Assembly (NCBI GenBank): GCA_037443565.1
Contig: JBBIOB010000055.1
Coordinates: 1 to 21,412, forward strand
DNA from: Fervidifonticultor_A sp037443565
GTDB taxonomy: Bacteria > Sysuimicrobiota > Sysuimicrobiia > Sysuimicrobiales > Humicultoraceae
DNA length: 21,412 bases
Direction: 5' to 3'
Shown here: one piece after another, positions 6,468-13,435 of the stretch
Layout of the letters: each line of letters begins with the position of its first letter
Position numbering within the stretch: position 1 is the stretch's first letter
Translations under genes and position numbers: made by a program
Notes under the pieces: model-generated
Database searches by the model: none
Told to the model about the DNA's origin: nothing
Seen by the model: the letters and a program-made list of their open reading frames with translations, nothing else

Positions 6468-7715
6468 TCCGTCGAACACCGCGCTGCGCGCATCGCGGCC
6501 GACAACGGTCAGACACACCATCAACGTGGCCGCGGCCACTGCGAAGGCACCTCCGAGGCCGGTCAATGTCACCAGCGCGCCGAAGGCGATCGGGCTGACC
6601 ACCTCGGCCAGCCGGTTGCTGGAGATCCGCAGGCTGAGCGCGAGGCCGCGCTCGTGAGGCCGAACGGTCCCTGCCATGAGGCTCATCGTGAGGGGCTGGG
6701 TGATGCCCCAGGCCATGCCGGCGGCGGTCGCGGCCAACGCCAGCGGCCAGAACTCCTGTAGCACCGGGACCATGCCGATGGCGACCATTCCCAGGCCGGT
6801 CGCGCCCAGGAGGACGGGCCGGCGGCCGAACCGCCCGGTCAGGGTGCCGAGCAGCGGCCTGATCACCATCGAGCCTCCGCCCATGCACGAGAAGATCAGC
6901 CCGATCTCGGACTTGGGGAGGCCGACCGCCTGGAGGTAGAGCGGGAAGAAGCTCGACTTGATGCTCCAGGCAAAGATGACCAGAAACGCAATCCAGAGGA
7001 TGAACCGCACTTCACCGCGCCCGGTCAGCCCCCACGCCGCGCGGTACACCTCGTGGGCCCGGAAGAAGCGTCCCGACACGTCGTTGGCCGAGACCGATCC
7101 GGCGATCGAGATCCGGGAGGCGAAGAGGAACGCCGAGATGCCGAGCGCGGCGCTCGCGTAGAACCCCGCCGGGATCGAATAGCGCTCCGCGAGGAGTCCG
7201 CCCCCGAGTGGGCCGAGCAGCTGTCCCACCGACTGCCAGAACGCAAACGCGCCGTAGTTTCTGTCGCGGTGTTCCGCGGGACTGGCCTGGGCGACCGAGG
7301 TCTGGCAGGCGATGAAGACGATGTTGTTGGCCAGTCCCCACAGTGCTGCCCCCGCCATGATCAGCGACACGGTCGGCGCCATCGCGATGCCGACCGCGCT
7401 CGCGGCATAGAGCAGGACGCCGGCCCGGACCATGCGGCGCGCCCCGAACACGTCAGAGCCCACGCCCGCCCAGACGCCCAGCAGCAGCGGCAGCGCGGCA
7501 GAAGACGCCGCCACGGCGCCGACGAGCGCCAGCGAGGCGCCGCGGGCGCTCGCCAGCAGGGGAATGAGGGGGATCACCGCCGTGGTCGCCATCATGTGGC
7601 TGGTGGCGACAAGAAACGTTGGCCGAAGCGGCGGGGAGCGGGGAGCGTCTCGCAACGGAGATCCTGCGTGTGGATTTCCGGACAGGTCATGCCGTCTCCT
7701 TCGCTTTGCGGGCAT
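6417..7715 (-). CDS. Major facilitator superfamily (MFS) transporter
   Basis: About 12 hydrophobic segments are visible. The MFS loop 2-3 motif appears as GVWAGVGSDVFGARRMVRAG, and its pseudo-repeat after the central loop as PLLGTLTGRFGRRPVLLGAT. The central linker (SVSANDVSGRFFRAHEVYRA) is basic and soluble. TFLVATSHMMATTAVIPLIP is the first membrane helix. The substrate is unknown; the family includes drug and small-molecule exporters. The start is unclear. ATG 7715 is used (432 residues), TTG 7655 has a nearby AGGA, and a strong AAGGAG before ATG 7690 serves another frame that ends at 7592. An indel near the N-terminus is therefore possible. The gene is convergent with modB, sharing 51 bp, and divergent from the CBS protein. 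Confidence 0.85.
   Translation of the reverse strand: MPAKRRRRHDLSGNPHAGSPLRDAPRSPPLRPTFLVATSHMMATTAVIPLIPLLASARGASLALVGAVAASSAALPLLLGVWAGVGSDVFGARRMVRAGVLLYAASAVGIAMAPTVSLIMAGAALWGLANNIVFIACQTSVAQASPAEHRDRNYGAFAFWQSVGQLLGPLGGGLLAERYSIPAGFYASAALGISAFLFASRISIAGSVSANDVSGRFFRAHEVYRAAWGLTGRGEVRFILWIAFLVIFAWSIKSSFFPLYLQAVGLPKSEIGLIFSCMGGGSMVIRPLLGTLTGRFGRRPVLLGATGLGMVAIGMVPVLQEFWPLALAATAAGMAWGITQPLTMSLMAGTVRPHERGLALSLRISSNRLAEVVSPIAFGALVTLTGLGGAFAVAAATLMVCLTVVGRDARSAVFDGSGQALPQTANRQEQAH
7592..7690 (-). other. Possible 32-residue leader ORF, or a sign of a frameshift in the MFS start
   Basis: On the minus strand AAGGAG lies 5-6 nt before ATG 7690, the best ribosome site near the MFS gene, yet the ATG is one base out of the MFS frame. 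The frame reads MTCPEIHTQDLRC and ends at TGA 7594-7592. That stop overlaps, as ATGA, an in-frame MFS ATG at 7595 located inside the first membrane helix. Either a short peptide is translated and couples to a shorter MFS product, or a one-base indel has split the real N-terminus. Confidence 0.3.
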
Positions 7716-7833
7716 CGGATTCGCGCCGATCCTGCGCGGAGCCTGGTTGACGGCAGGCCGCGGGGCTCTCACTGTAGAGGCATGCCGACGGGCCGGGCAG
7801 GCTCTGTCACCGGTCTTCAAAGGGGTGAGCACG

Positions 7834-8904
7834 ATGACCGCGGCTGACATCATGTCGCGACGGCCGGTCACCGCCGGCGCCGCCACGACGGTGGGTCAGG
7901 TGCTCGATCTCATGAAGGCGCACGGCATCTCCAGCGTCCTCATCCTGCCGGTGCCGGGATCCACCGAGTACGGGATCGTCACCATGCGCGATGTCGTGGC
8001 CAAGGTCGTGACGGAGGACCTCGATCCCGATGCCGTGCGGGTCGGCGAGATCATGACCTGGCGGCTCATCACCGCTCAGCCCTCCTGGCCCGTCCGGCGT
8101 GTGGCCGAGGTGATGGCCACCGCCCGGGTGCGCCGCCTCCCGGTGATGGACGGTGCAAAGGTCGTCGGCCTGGTGAGCGACACCAACGTCTTCACGTCAC
8201 TGGCGCCGCGTCACGACTGGGAACACGCACGCCAGGCGCGCAAGGCCCGAGCCCTGGCCAGGGCGTCGCGCACCGGACCGGCCCGGACCGTCGGGGACCT
8301 GATGTCCGCGCCGGTCCTGACGATCGGGGCCGAGGCCAGGGTGCAGGACGCGGTCGAAAAGATGGCTGCGGTGGGAATCAGCAGCCTGCTCGTCGGCGAT
8401 GTCCACGCCGGTGGCGGGATCATCACCAAGCGCGACATCGTGACAAAGCTCGTGGCGGCCGGCCGCGATCCCCGTGAGGTCCTGGTGGGCGAGGTGATGT
8501 CCACTCCGGTCCACACCGTTGACGCCGGGCTTGCGCTTGAGGAGTGCTCGTCGCTGATGGCGGCGGCGGGCGTGCGCCGATTCCCCGTGGTCCGCGGGGG
8601 CCGCATCGACGGGATCATCAGCGACAGCGACATCCTGGCCGCCGTGGCCGGGCACCGGTGGACGGGCCACCGCCAGCATCCGACCGCGGTAGTCGCCGCG
8701 GACATCATGCGCGTGCCCGCGGCCGACCTGCAGCCGGTCTGGACCGAGGCGCTGCCGCCCGAGCTGTCGATCTGGGAGTGCGCGGAGAGACTGACACGCA
8801 CCGGGGTGCGCGAGCTACCCGTCGTCCAGGAAGGCCGGATCATCGGCATCGTGGGCGAGGCCGAGATCCTGCGGGCGCTCCAGGAGCGCGGGGGGCCCGA
8901 CTAA
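7834..8904 (+). CDS. Protein with five CBS domains
   Basis: The 356-residue soluble protein consists almost only of CBS repeats. CBS1 is about residues 1-60 (ADIMSRRPVTAGAATTVGQV) and CBS2 about 70-125 (VGEIMTWRLITAQPS). A basic linker follows (130-150, HARQARKARALARASR). CBS3 is about 151-207 (VGDLMSAPVLTIG), CBS4 about 218-273 (VGEVMSTPVHTVD) and an unpaired CBS5 about 287-351 (AADIMRVPAADLQ). Each shows the 'D.M' start and 'G.(I/V)...D(I/V)' end that form adenosine-nucleotide pockets; the fifth ends IGIVGEAEIL. Two Bateman modules plus an orphan repeat is an unusual count. Such proteins sense AMP, ATP or SAM and regulate partners; none is adjacent. ATG 7834 has AGGGGTG upstream, and an in-frame GTG at 7825 is an alternative. 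The stop TAA shares CTAA with the stop of the opposing gene. Confidence 0.88.
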   Translation: MTAADIMSRRPVTAGAATTVGQVLDLMKAHGISSVLILPVPGSTEYGIVTMRDVVAKVVTEDLDPDAVRVGEIMTWRLITAQPSWPVRRVAEVMATARVRRLPVMDGAKVVGLVSDTNVFTSLAPRHDWEHARQARKARALARASRTGPARTVGDLMSAPVLTIGAEARVQDAVEKMAAVGISSLLVGDVHAGGGIITKRDIVTKLVAAGRDPREVLVGEVMSTPVHTVDAGLALEECSSLMAAAGVRRFPVVRGGRIDGIISDSDILAAVAGHRWTGHRQHPTAVVAADIMRVPAADLQPVWTEALPPELSIWECAERLTRTGVRELPVVQEGRIIGIVGEAEILRALQERGGPD

Positions 8905-9908
8905 CCCGGACGCGGGGGCCGGCGCCGCCCGCCCAGCTCCACCGCGGTTCCCGCGCCGGTCTCGAGGGCACGCGCGTAGACCTGCTGCACGGCAGCCACG
9001 TCCTCGACCGCCAGCCCCAGGGCCTTGAACAGCGTGATCTCGTGATCCGACGTCCTGCCCGCCACGCGGCCGAGCAGCACCTCGCCGATCTCGCCGACGA
9101 TGTGTTCGTCGCCGATGGCGCCCTCCTGCATCGGCATCAGGATATCCCCGGCTTCGTTCAGCGCAGACTCCCGCCGGTCTACGAACAGCCTCGACCGGGC
9201 AACGGCGGCGGTATCCAGCTCGCGCGCGGACGGGACGCTCGAGCCGACGGCGTTGATGTGCGCACCTGGCGCCAGCCACTCGCCCAGCAACACCGGATCG
9301 GCGGACGATGTGGTTGTGCAGATCAGGTCGGCCTCGACGACGGCCTCGCGGGCCGTGGCGACCGGCTCGACGGCGATGCTCCACCGCCGGCTCTCCTCCT
9401 CGGCGAAGCGCGCGGCGTGCGCCGGCGTGCGGCTCCATACGCGCACGCGGCGGATGCGCCTGGTCAGCAGCATGGCCTCGAGGTGCGTCCGCGCCTGCGT
9501 GCCGGATCCCAGGATCGCCAGGTCGCCCGCATCCCTGCGCGCCAGCACCTTCGTGGCCACGCCGCTCGTCGCCGCAGTGCGGATCGCGGTGATCGCCGTG
9601 GCGTCCACGATCGCCAGCGGCCGGCCGTGCGCCGCCTCGAAGAGCATCACCGCACCCTGGTGCGAGTCAAACTCGGTGCCGTGGTTGCCGGGGAAGACGC
9701 TGATCACCTTGAGGCCGAACACCCGGGGGCTGTCCAGATAAGCCGGCATCGCCCCGAGCGCGCCGATCCGACCAGGCAGCCACATGACCGTCCGCAACGG
9801 CATCCCCGCCTCACCGGCCGCCAGCGCGGCGAGCGCGCGCTGCATGGCAGCGGTGCAGTCGCTCATGGGCAGGAGCGCCTGCACCTCTGATTGGGTGATG
9901 AGAAGCAT
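8901..9908 (-). CDS. Ornithine cyclodeaminase/mu-crystallin-family protein
   Basis: The 335-residue protein has the family fold. RVFGLKVISVFPGNHG contains the substrate-binding lysine (K67), then SHQGAVMLFEAAHGRPLAI and DATAITAIRTAATSGVATK, and a Rossmann motif LAILGSGTQARTHLEAM (GSGTQA, 134-139). Family enzymes include ornithine cyclodeaminase, alanine dehydrogenase, ketimine reductase (mu-crystallin) and pyrroline/piperideine-2-carboxylate reductases. The ornithine cyclodeaminase loop 'G(A/S)D.PGK.EL' reads GSSVPSARELD here, so the catalytic Asp is Ser. That favours a reductase or dehydrogenase over true cyclodeamination. ATG 9908 has no clear ribosome site. The gene is divergent from the M20 peptidase gene, with hairpins between, and its stop overlaps that of the CBS gene on the opposite strand. 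Confidence 0.88.
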   Translation of the reverse strand: MLLITQSEVQALLPMSDCTAAMQRALAALAAGEAGMPLRTVMWLPGRIGALGAMPAYLDSPRVFGLKVISVFPGNHGTEFDSHQGAVMLFEAAHGRPLAIVDATAITAIRTAATSGVATKVLARRDAGDLAILGSGTQARTHLEAMLLTRRIRRVRVWSRTPAHAARFAEEESRRWSIAVEPVATAREAVVEADLICTTTSSADPVLLGEWLAPGAHINAVGSSVPSARELDTAAVARSRLFVDRRESALNEAGDILMPMQEGAIGDEHIVGEIGEVLLGRVAGRTSDHEITLFKALGLAVEDVAAVQQVYARALETGAGTAVELGGRRRPPRPG

Positions 9909-9947
9909 GACAGTGGGCAGGGGTTCTTCCCTCGGGGTGGATCCCCT

Positions 9948-9973
9948 GCTGCCGCGGCGAGGGCCGCGGCAGC
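9948..9973. promoter_or_regulatory. Perfect 11-bp hairpin between divergent genes
   Basis: GCTGCCGCGGC (9948-9958) and GCCGCGGCAGC (9963-9973) are perfect inverted arms around GAGG. No T-run follows on either strand, and both flanking genes start outward from here, so it is unlikely to be a terminator. It may be a protein-binding dyad or a leader-RNA hairpin. Confidence 0.5.
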
Positions 9974-10015
9974 CGCATAGGAGCGCTCACCGAGTCCCAA
10001 GAAGTGATCCCTGAC

Positions 10016-10033
10016 CGGCACGGTCGCGTGCCG
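10016..10033. promoter_or_regulatory. Second hairpin, in the leader of the M20 peptidase gene
   Basis: CGGCACG (10016-10022) and CGTGCCG (10027-10033) flank a GTCG loop, 24 bp before the GGGAGG ribosome site of the peptidase gene. With the larger hairpin at 9948-9973 it makes a two-stem array in a 160-bp divergent region. Confidence 0.4.
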
Positions 10034-10068
10034 TTCCCCAACCCAGGCAGGTGATCGGGAGGCCGAAT

Positions 10069-11226
10069 GTGTCGCGCGTGCTGATGACGCCGGAGTTGAG
10101 CGCGGGGCTTCAACTCCTCGACGAGCGGGTGCCTGCCATCATTGAAGACGCCGTGACGATCTGCCAGATACCAGCGCCCACGTTTCAGGAGGCGCACCGC
10201 GCCGAGCACATCCGGCATCGCATGCAACGGCTCGGTCTGGGCGATCCCAGGATGGACGAGGCCGGCAACGTCATCAGCGAGCTGTCCGGTGCCACGGACC
10301 GGCCGACCGTGGTGCTGATGGCGCATCTCGACACAGTCTTTGGTCCTGACGTGCCGGTCGCGGTGGGCCGCAACGGCGATCACCTGCGCGCGCCGGGCAT
10401 CGGCGACAACAGCATGGCGCTGGCCTCCCTGCTCTGGCTGGGCGCGGCGCTGAAGGATCTGCCCGGTCGGGGAACGCTCGTCCTGGCCGCCAACGTGGGT
10501 GAAGAGGGTCTGGGGAACCTGCGTGGGGCGAAGGCGGTGTGGGAGCAGTACGGCGGCCGCGCGGACGCATGGGTCGTCTTGGAAGGCGCCACGTTCAACC
10601 GCGCAGTGCATGCCGGGGTGTGCTCACGCCGCCTCAGGATCACCTACCGTGGCGGGGGCGGGCACAGCTGGATCGACTTCGGCCGGCCGAGCGCCATCCA
10701 CGCGCTGGGCCGCCTCATCGATCAGATCGCACAGATCCGCGTGCCAGTCGACCCCAAGACCACCTACAATGTCGGGACCGTCACAGGCGGCACCACCGTG
10801 AACACCATCGCGGCCGAAGCAAGCCTGACCCTCGACATGCGGTCCGAGGACGTCCAGGCCTTGGCCCACCTCAACGCGACGGTGGACGGATTGGCCGCCG
10901 CCATCGCCGTGGCCGCCGGCGTCGAGGCGCGCATCGAGGTGATGGGCGAGCGCCCGGGCGGGCGGCTGCCGGCCGGGCACCCGTTGATTGCCCTCGTCGA
11001 GCAAGCGGCGTCAGTGATCGGGGTGCCCGTACGGTGGGAGGCCGCGAGCACCGATGCCAACATCCCATTGAGTCACGGCGCAGCGGCGGTCTGTCTGGGC
11101 CTCGCCAGGGGCGAGGGGGCGCACACGCTGGAGGAGAGTCTTGACGCCAGCGTCCTGCCCCAGGGGCTGCGTCAGGTTTACCTGGTCAGCGCATGGCTGC
11201 TTCGCGGGGAGCTGCCGATGCGCTGA
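10069..11226 (+). CDS. M20-family zinc metallopeptidase (dipeptidase/tripeptidase or amidohydrolase type)
   Basis: The 385-residue protein has every M20 metal motif. VVLMAHLDTVF gives His86 and Asp88, GIGDNSMALAS gives the bridging Asp113, ANVGEEGLGNLRG gives the catalytic Glu145 and metal ligand Glu146, STDANIPLSHG gives the distal Asp, and GEGAHTLEE gives the C-terminal His. GGGGHSWIDFGRPSAIHAL opens the lid/dimerisation domain. Known members cleave small peptides or N-acyl amino acids with two zinc ions; substrate is not readable. GTG 10069 is chosen because GGGAGG (10057-10062) lies 6 nt upstream; the in-frame GTG 10051 has no such site. No signal peptide, so cytoplasmic. It stands alone between divergent and convergent neighbours and fits a peptide-scavenging theme with the solute-binding protein at 14503. 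Confidence 0.9.
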   Translation: MSRVLMTPELSAGLQLLDERVPAIIEDAVTICQIPAPTFQEAHRAEHIRHRMQRLGLGDPRMDEAGNVISELSGATDRPTVVLMAHLDTVFGPDVPVAVGRNGDHLRAPGIGDNSMALASLLWLGAALKDLPGRGTLVLAANVGEEGLGNLRGAKAVWEQYGGRADAWVVLEGATFNRAVHAGVCSRRLRITYRGGGGHSWIDFGRPSAIHALGRLIDQIAQIRVPVDPKTTYNVGTVTGGTTVNTIAAEASLTLDMRSEDVQALAHLNATVDGLAAAIAVAAGVEARIEVMGERPGGRLPAGHPLIALVEQAASVIGVPVRWEAASTDANIPLSHGAAAVCLGLARGEGAHTLEESLDASVLPQGLRQVYLVSAWLLRGELPMR

Positions 11227-11229
11227 CCG

Positions 11230-11280
11230 CCGCAGGACCACGAAGGCCGGCGCCCCGAGCGCCGGCCACCTACCCTGCGG
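11230..11280. terminator. Bidirectional hairpin between convergent M20 and cupin genes
   Basis: GGCCGGCGC (11245-11253) and GCGCCGGCC (11259-11267) form a perfect 9-bp stem with loop CCCGA. Outer arms CCGCAGG (11230-11236) and CCTGCGG (11274-11280) can extend it, reaching into the cupin gene's last codons. It fills the 43-bp gap between the two converging stops. There is no U-tract. Confidence 0.6.
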
Positions 11281-11656
11281 CCCAGTCCCGTCGCGGCACG
11301 GTCCAGTTGGTCCTGCCCGGCAGCTTAATGGAGATGTGGCACGCCGGGCCCTCGCGCGTCGCCCCGTGCCAGTGCCAGACTCCGCGCGGCACGATGACGA
11401 AGTCGCCAGCCTCGACGAGCCGCCGCTCTTCATCGATGACCACGATGCATCGGCCTGAGACCACTTGGAGCACCTGCGTGCTCTCGTGCGTGTGCGGCGT
11501 GGTCCGAGCGCCGGCCTCGAAGTAGACCGCGATCAGCTCGGATTCCTCGCCGTCGCGGTCCGGCTCGTACAGCGGCTGCATCGTCACCTGACCGTCGAAG
11601 TACTCCGGCCGGGCGGCGGGATGCGCCAGACTCGAATCGACCCTGCGAATGTCCAT
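11270..11656 (-). CDS. Small cupin-domain protein
   Basis: The 128-residue single-domain protein has both cupin motifs. TTPHTHESTQVLQVVSG (two His and a Gln of motif 1) and then GDFVIVPRGVWHWHGAT (motif 2 with Pro-x-Gly-x-x-His) would bind one metal ion, probably Fe, Mn or Zn. Proteins of this size and pattern are often annotated only as cupins; a few isomerise or oxygenate small molecules or sense ligands. ATG 11656 has GGAGG 5 nt upstream; the ATG at 11659 directly before it would sit too close. It is convergent with the M20 gene and divergent from the response regulator. Confidence 0.85.
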   Translation of the reverse strand: MDIRRVDSSLAHPAARPEYFDGQVTMQPLYEPDRDGEESELIAVYFEAGARTTPHTHESTQVLQVVSGRCIVVIDEERRLVEAGDFVIVPRGVWHWHGATREGPACHISIKLPGRTNWTVPRRDWAAG

Positions 11657-11743
11657 CATGGCCTCCTCGCGCACGTTGGGTTCTGGACCGCCACTCTTCA
11701 CAGTTCGGCGCGGAATACCTCGGGTCCCGGAGGGCGTTGTGTC

Positions 11744-12403
11744 ATGTCCATGACATCCCTGCGCGTCTTCATCGCCGCAGACGACCCGCTGGCCCGCGCC
11801 GGTCTCGACGGCCTCGTGCGGGCCCACCCAGACCTGGTGATCGCCGGCGAGGACGCGATGGTCGGGTTGCCCAACAACGCGCTTCGCGCGGCCGACCCGG
11901 ATGTGATCGTCGCAGACCTGGGTTCCGGCCCCCGGGAGTCCGACCAGACGCTCGATGTCGTGGGCGTCGCCGGGTATCCGGCGGTTGTTCTGGCAACCCC
12001 GGACGTCGACGCGTCGGAGGTCCTCGGGCACGGGATCCGAGGGATCGTGTTGCGCGAGATCGACGCCGATACGCTGGCCGCGGCGCTGCGGGGCGCCGCC
12101 AGCGGGCTGGTCGTGCTCGATCCCGCGTTTGCCGCGGCGCTGGCGCCCGCGGCTCTTGCGCCCGGGGCCCTGGCGCCCGGGGATCGGGACGCGTTCACCC
12201 TGGTCGAAGACCTCACCCCGCGTGAGCACCAGGTCCTGCAGCAGCTCGCTGAAGGCCTGTCCAACAAGGCGATCGCCGGCCGCCTGGGTCTCAGCGAGCA
12301 CACCGTCAAGTACCACGTGGACGCCATCCTCGGCAAGCTCGGCGCGCACAGCCGCACCGAGGCCGTCACCCGCGCCGCGCGTCTGGGGCTGCTGCTGTTG
12401 TAG
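11744..12403 (+). CDS. NarL/FixJ-family response regulator (LuxR-type HTH)
   Basis: The 219-residue protein has a receiver domain (about residues 4-125) and a LuxR-type HTH (about 155-219: LTPREHQVLQQLAEG, NKAIAGRLGLSEHTVKYHVD). The acidic pair Asp13-Asp14 and phospho-acceptor Asp58 (DVIVADL) are present, and a Thr (85) sits at the switch position. The highly conserved switch Lys reads as Arg104 (GIVLREI). A linker of repeated Ala-Leu-Ala-Pro units (about 130-146) joins the domains. No histidine kinase lies nearby, so it is an orphan regulator. It is followed by two HtrA-like genes on the same strand, although a hairpin at its stop makes a single transcript uncertain. ATG 11744 has GGAGGG about 9 nt upstream; ATG 11750 is possible. 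Confidence 0.88.
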   Translation: MSMTSLRVFIAADDPLARAGLDGLVRAHPDLVIAGEDAMVGLPNNALRAADPDVIVADLGSGPRESDQTLDVVGVAGYPAVVLATPDVDASEVLGHGIRGIVLREIDADTLAAALRGAASGLVVLDPAFAAALAPAALAPGALAPGDRDAFTLVEDLTPREHQVLQQLAEGLSNKAIAGRLGLSEHTVKYHVDAILGKLGAHSRTEAVTRAARLGLLLL

Positions 12404-12455
12404 GCAGGCCTCGGGCCGCCCCGGGCTGACGTCCGCACCCGAGGAGGCCTGCCTA
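12401..12455 (+). terminator. Hairpin terminator at the response-regulator stop
   Basis: TAGGCAGGCCTC (12401-12412, containing the stop codon) pairs perfectly with GAGGCCTGCCTA (12444-12455). GGG/CCC can continue the stem after a 3-nt bulge, leaving a GC-rich loop. No U-run follows, so it may be an attenuator or RNA-stability element rather than a full stop. Confidence 0.55.
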
Positions 12456-12479
12456 CTTGGATAGAGACCACCCCCCTGT

Positions 12480-12496
12480 TCGGGCGATGCGCCCGA
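12480..12496 (+). promoter_or_regulatory. Small dyad before the first protease gene
   Basis: TCGGGCG (12480-12486) and CGCCCGA (12490-12496) are inverted arms around ATG, 30 bp upstream of the GTG start at 12527. It is a possible binding site for the preceding LuxR-type regulator or a leader hairpin. The evidence is the dyad alone. Confidence 0.3.
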
Positions 12497-12526
12497 GCCC
12501 CCACGCGCGCACATTTGGAGGTGGAG

Positions 12527-13429
12527 GTGACCGACGTGGAAGAACTGACTCGCCTTTCTTCTGAACTCTCGAGCATTGTCGAGGCGCTGGCACCGTCGGT
12601 CGTCCGTATCGAGGCGCGCAGGCGGCTGCCGGCCAGCGGGCTCGTCTGGTCCGCCGACGGCCTCGTGCTGGCGGCATCGCACGCCATCGAGCTCGACGAG
12701 CACATCCGCCTGGGCCTTGGCGACGGACGTACCGTGCCGGCGGCGCTGGTCGGGCGCGATCCAGCGACGGATATCGCCCTGGTGCGCGCGGAGGCTGGCG
12801 ACCTGACGCCCGCGCCGTGGGCCGATCCCCACGGTGCGCGGGTTGGGCACGTCGTGCTCAGCCTGGGACGCCCGGGACGGACCGTGCGCGCGCGGCTCGG
12901 CCTGTTGAGCGCCGCGGCCGACGGCTGGCGCACGGCCGGCGGTGCGCAGATCGAGCGGTATCTCGAGATCGACGCCGACCCCGCGCCGGGGTTCTCGGGC
13001 GGGCCGGTTGCCGATGCGTCCGGCCGCGTCATCGGCATGGCCACCTCTTCGCTCGTGCGCCGCGCGGTCCTCGCGGTCCCGGTGCCCACCGTACGCCGGA
13101 TCACAGACGCCCTGCTGGCGCACGGACGGATCCGGCGCGGGTATCTCGGGATTGGCGCCCAGCCAGTGCGACTCCCGGCCGCCCTGTGCCATGAGGTCGG
13201 TCAGGAGGCCGGGCTGCTGCTGATCTCCGTGGAGCCCGGCAGCCCGGCAGAGCAGGCGGGATTGATGCTTGGTGACACGCTGGTGTCGCTTGGTCCGGCT
13301 CCGGTTCACCACCTGCGCGACGTGCTGGGGCTGCTCGGCGCCGAACAGATCGGTGCCTCGCTGCCGGTGCGGGTCCTTCGGGCCGGCCGGATGCTGGAGG
13401 CGAGCGTCGTCGTGGGTGAACGGGGGTAG
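12527..13429 (+). CDS. HtrA-like (S1C) serine protease with PDZ domain, no export signal
   Basis: The 300-residue protein has a trypsin-like protease domain and one C-terminal PDZ domain (about 205-298; GYLGIGAQPVRL, VEPGSPAEQAGLMLGDTLVS). The triad is readable: His52 (LAASHAIE), Asp82 (DPATDIALVR) and Ser157 (PAPGFSGGPV). The usual GNSGGP reads GFSGGP, and ILTNxHV reads VLAASHAI, so it is a divergent copy. No signal peptide or membrane helix is visible, unlike most DegP/HtrA proteins, so it is probably cytoplasmic. GTG 12527 is chosen because GGAGGTGGAG lies just upstream; a TTG at 12515 is in frame but inferior. The second protease starts 6 bp after its stop. A regulatory or chaperone-like role is as likely as bulk proteolysis. 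Confidence 0.88.
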   Translation: MTDVEELTRLSSELSSIVEALAPSVVRIEARRRLPASGLVWSADGLVLAASHAIELDEHIRLGLGDGRTVPAALVGRDPATDIALVRAEAGDLTPAPWADPHGARVGHVVLSLGRPGRTVRARLGLLSAAADGWRTAGGAQIERYLEIDADPAPGFSGGPVADASGRVIGMATSSLVRRAVLAVPVPTVRRITDALLAHGRIRRGYLGIGAQPVRLPAALCHEVGQEAGLLLISVEPGSPAEQAGLMLGDTLVSLGPAPVHHLRDVLGLLGAEQIGASLPVRVLRAGRMLEASVVVGERG

Positions 13430-13435
13430 GGACCC

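Noticed and set aside
8544..9890. Plus-strand 448-residue open frame
   Set aside because: It overlaps the CBS protein in another frame and the OCD-family gene in antisense. Its Arg/Asp/Gly-rich composition is typical of a shadow.
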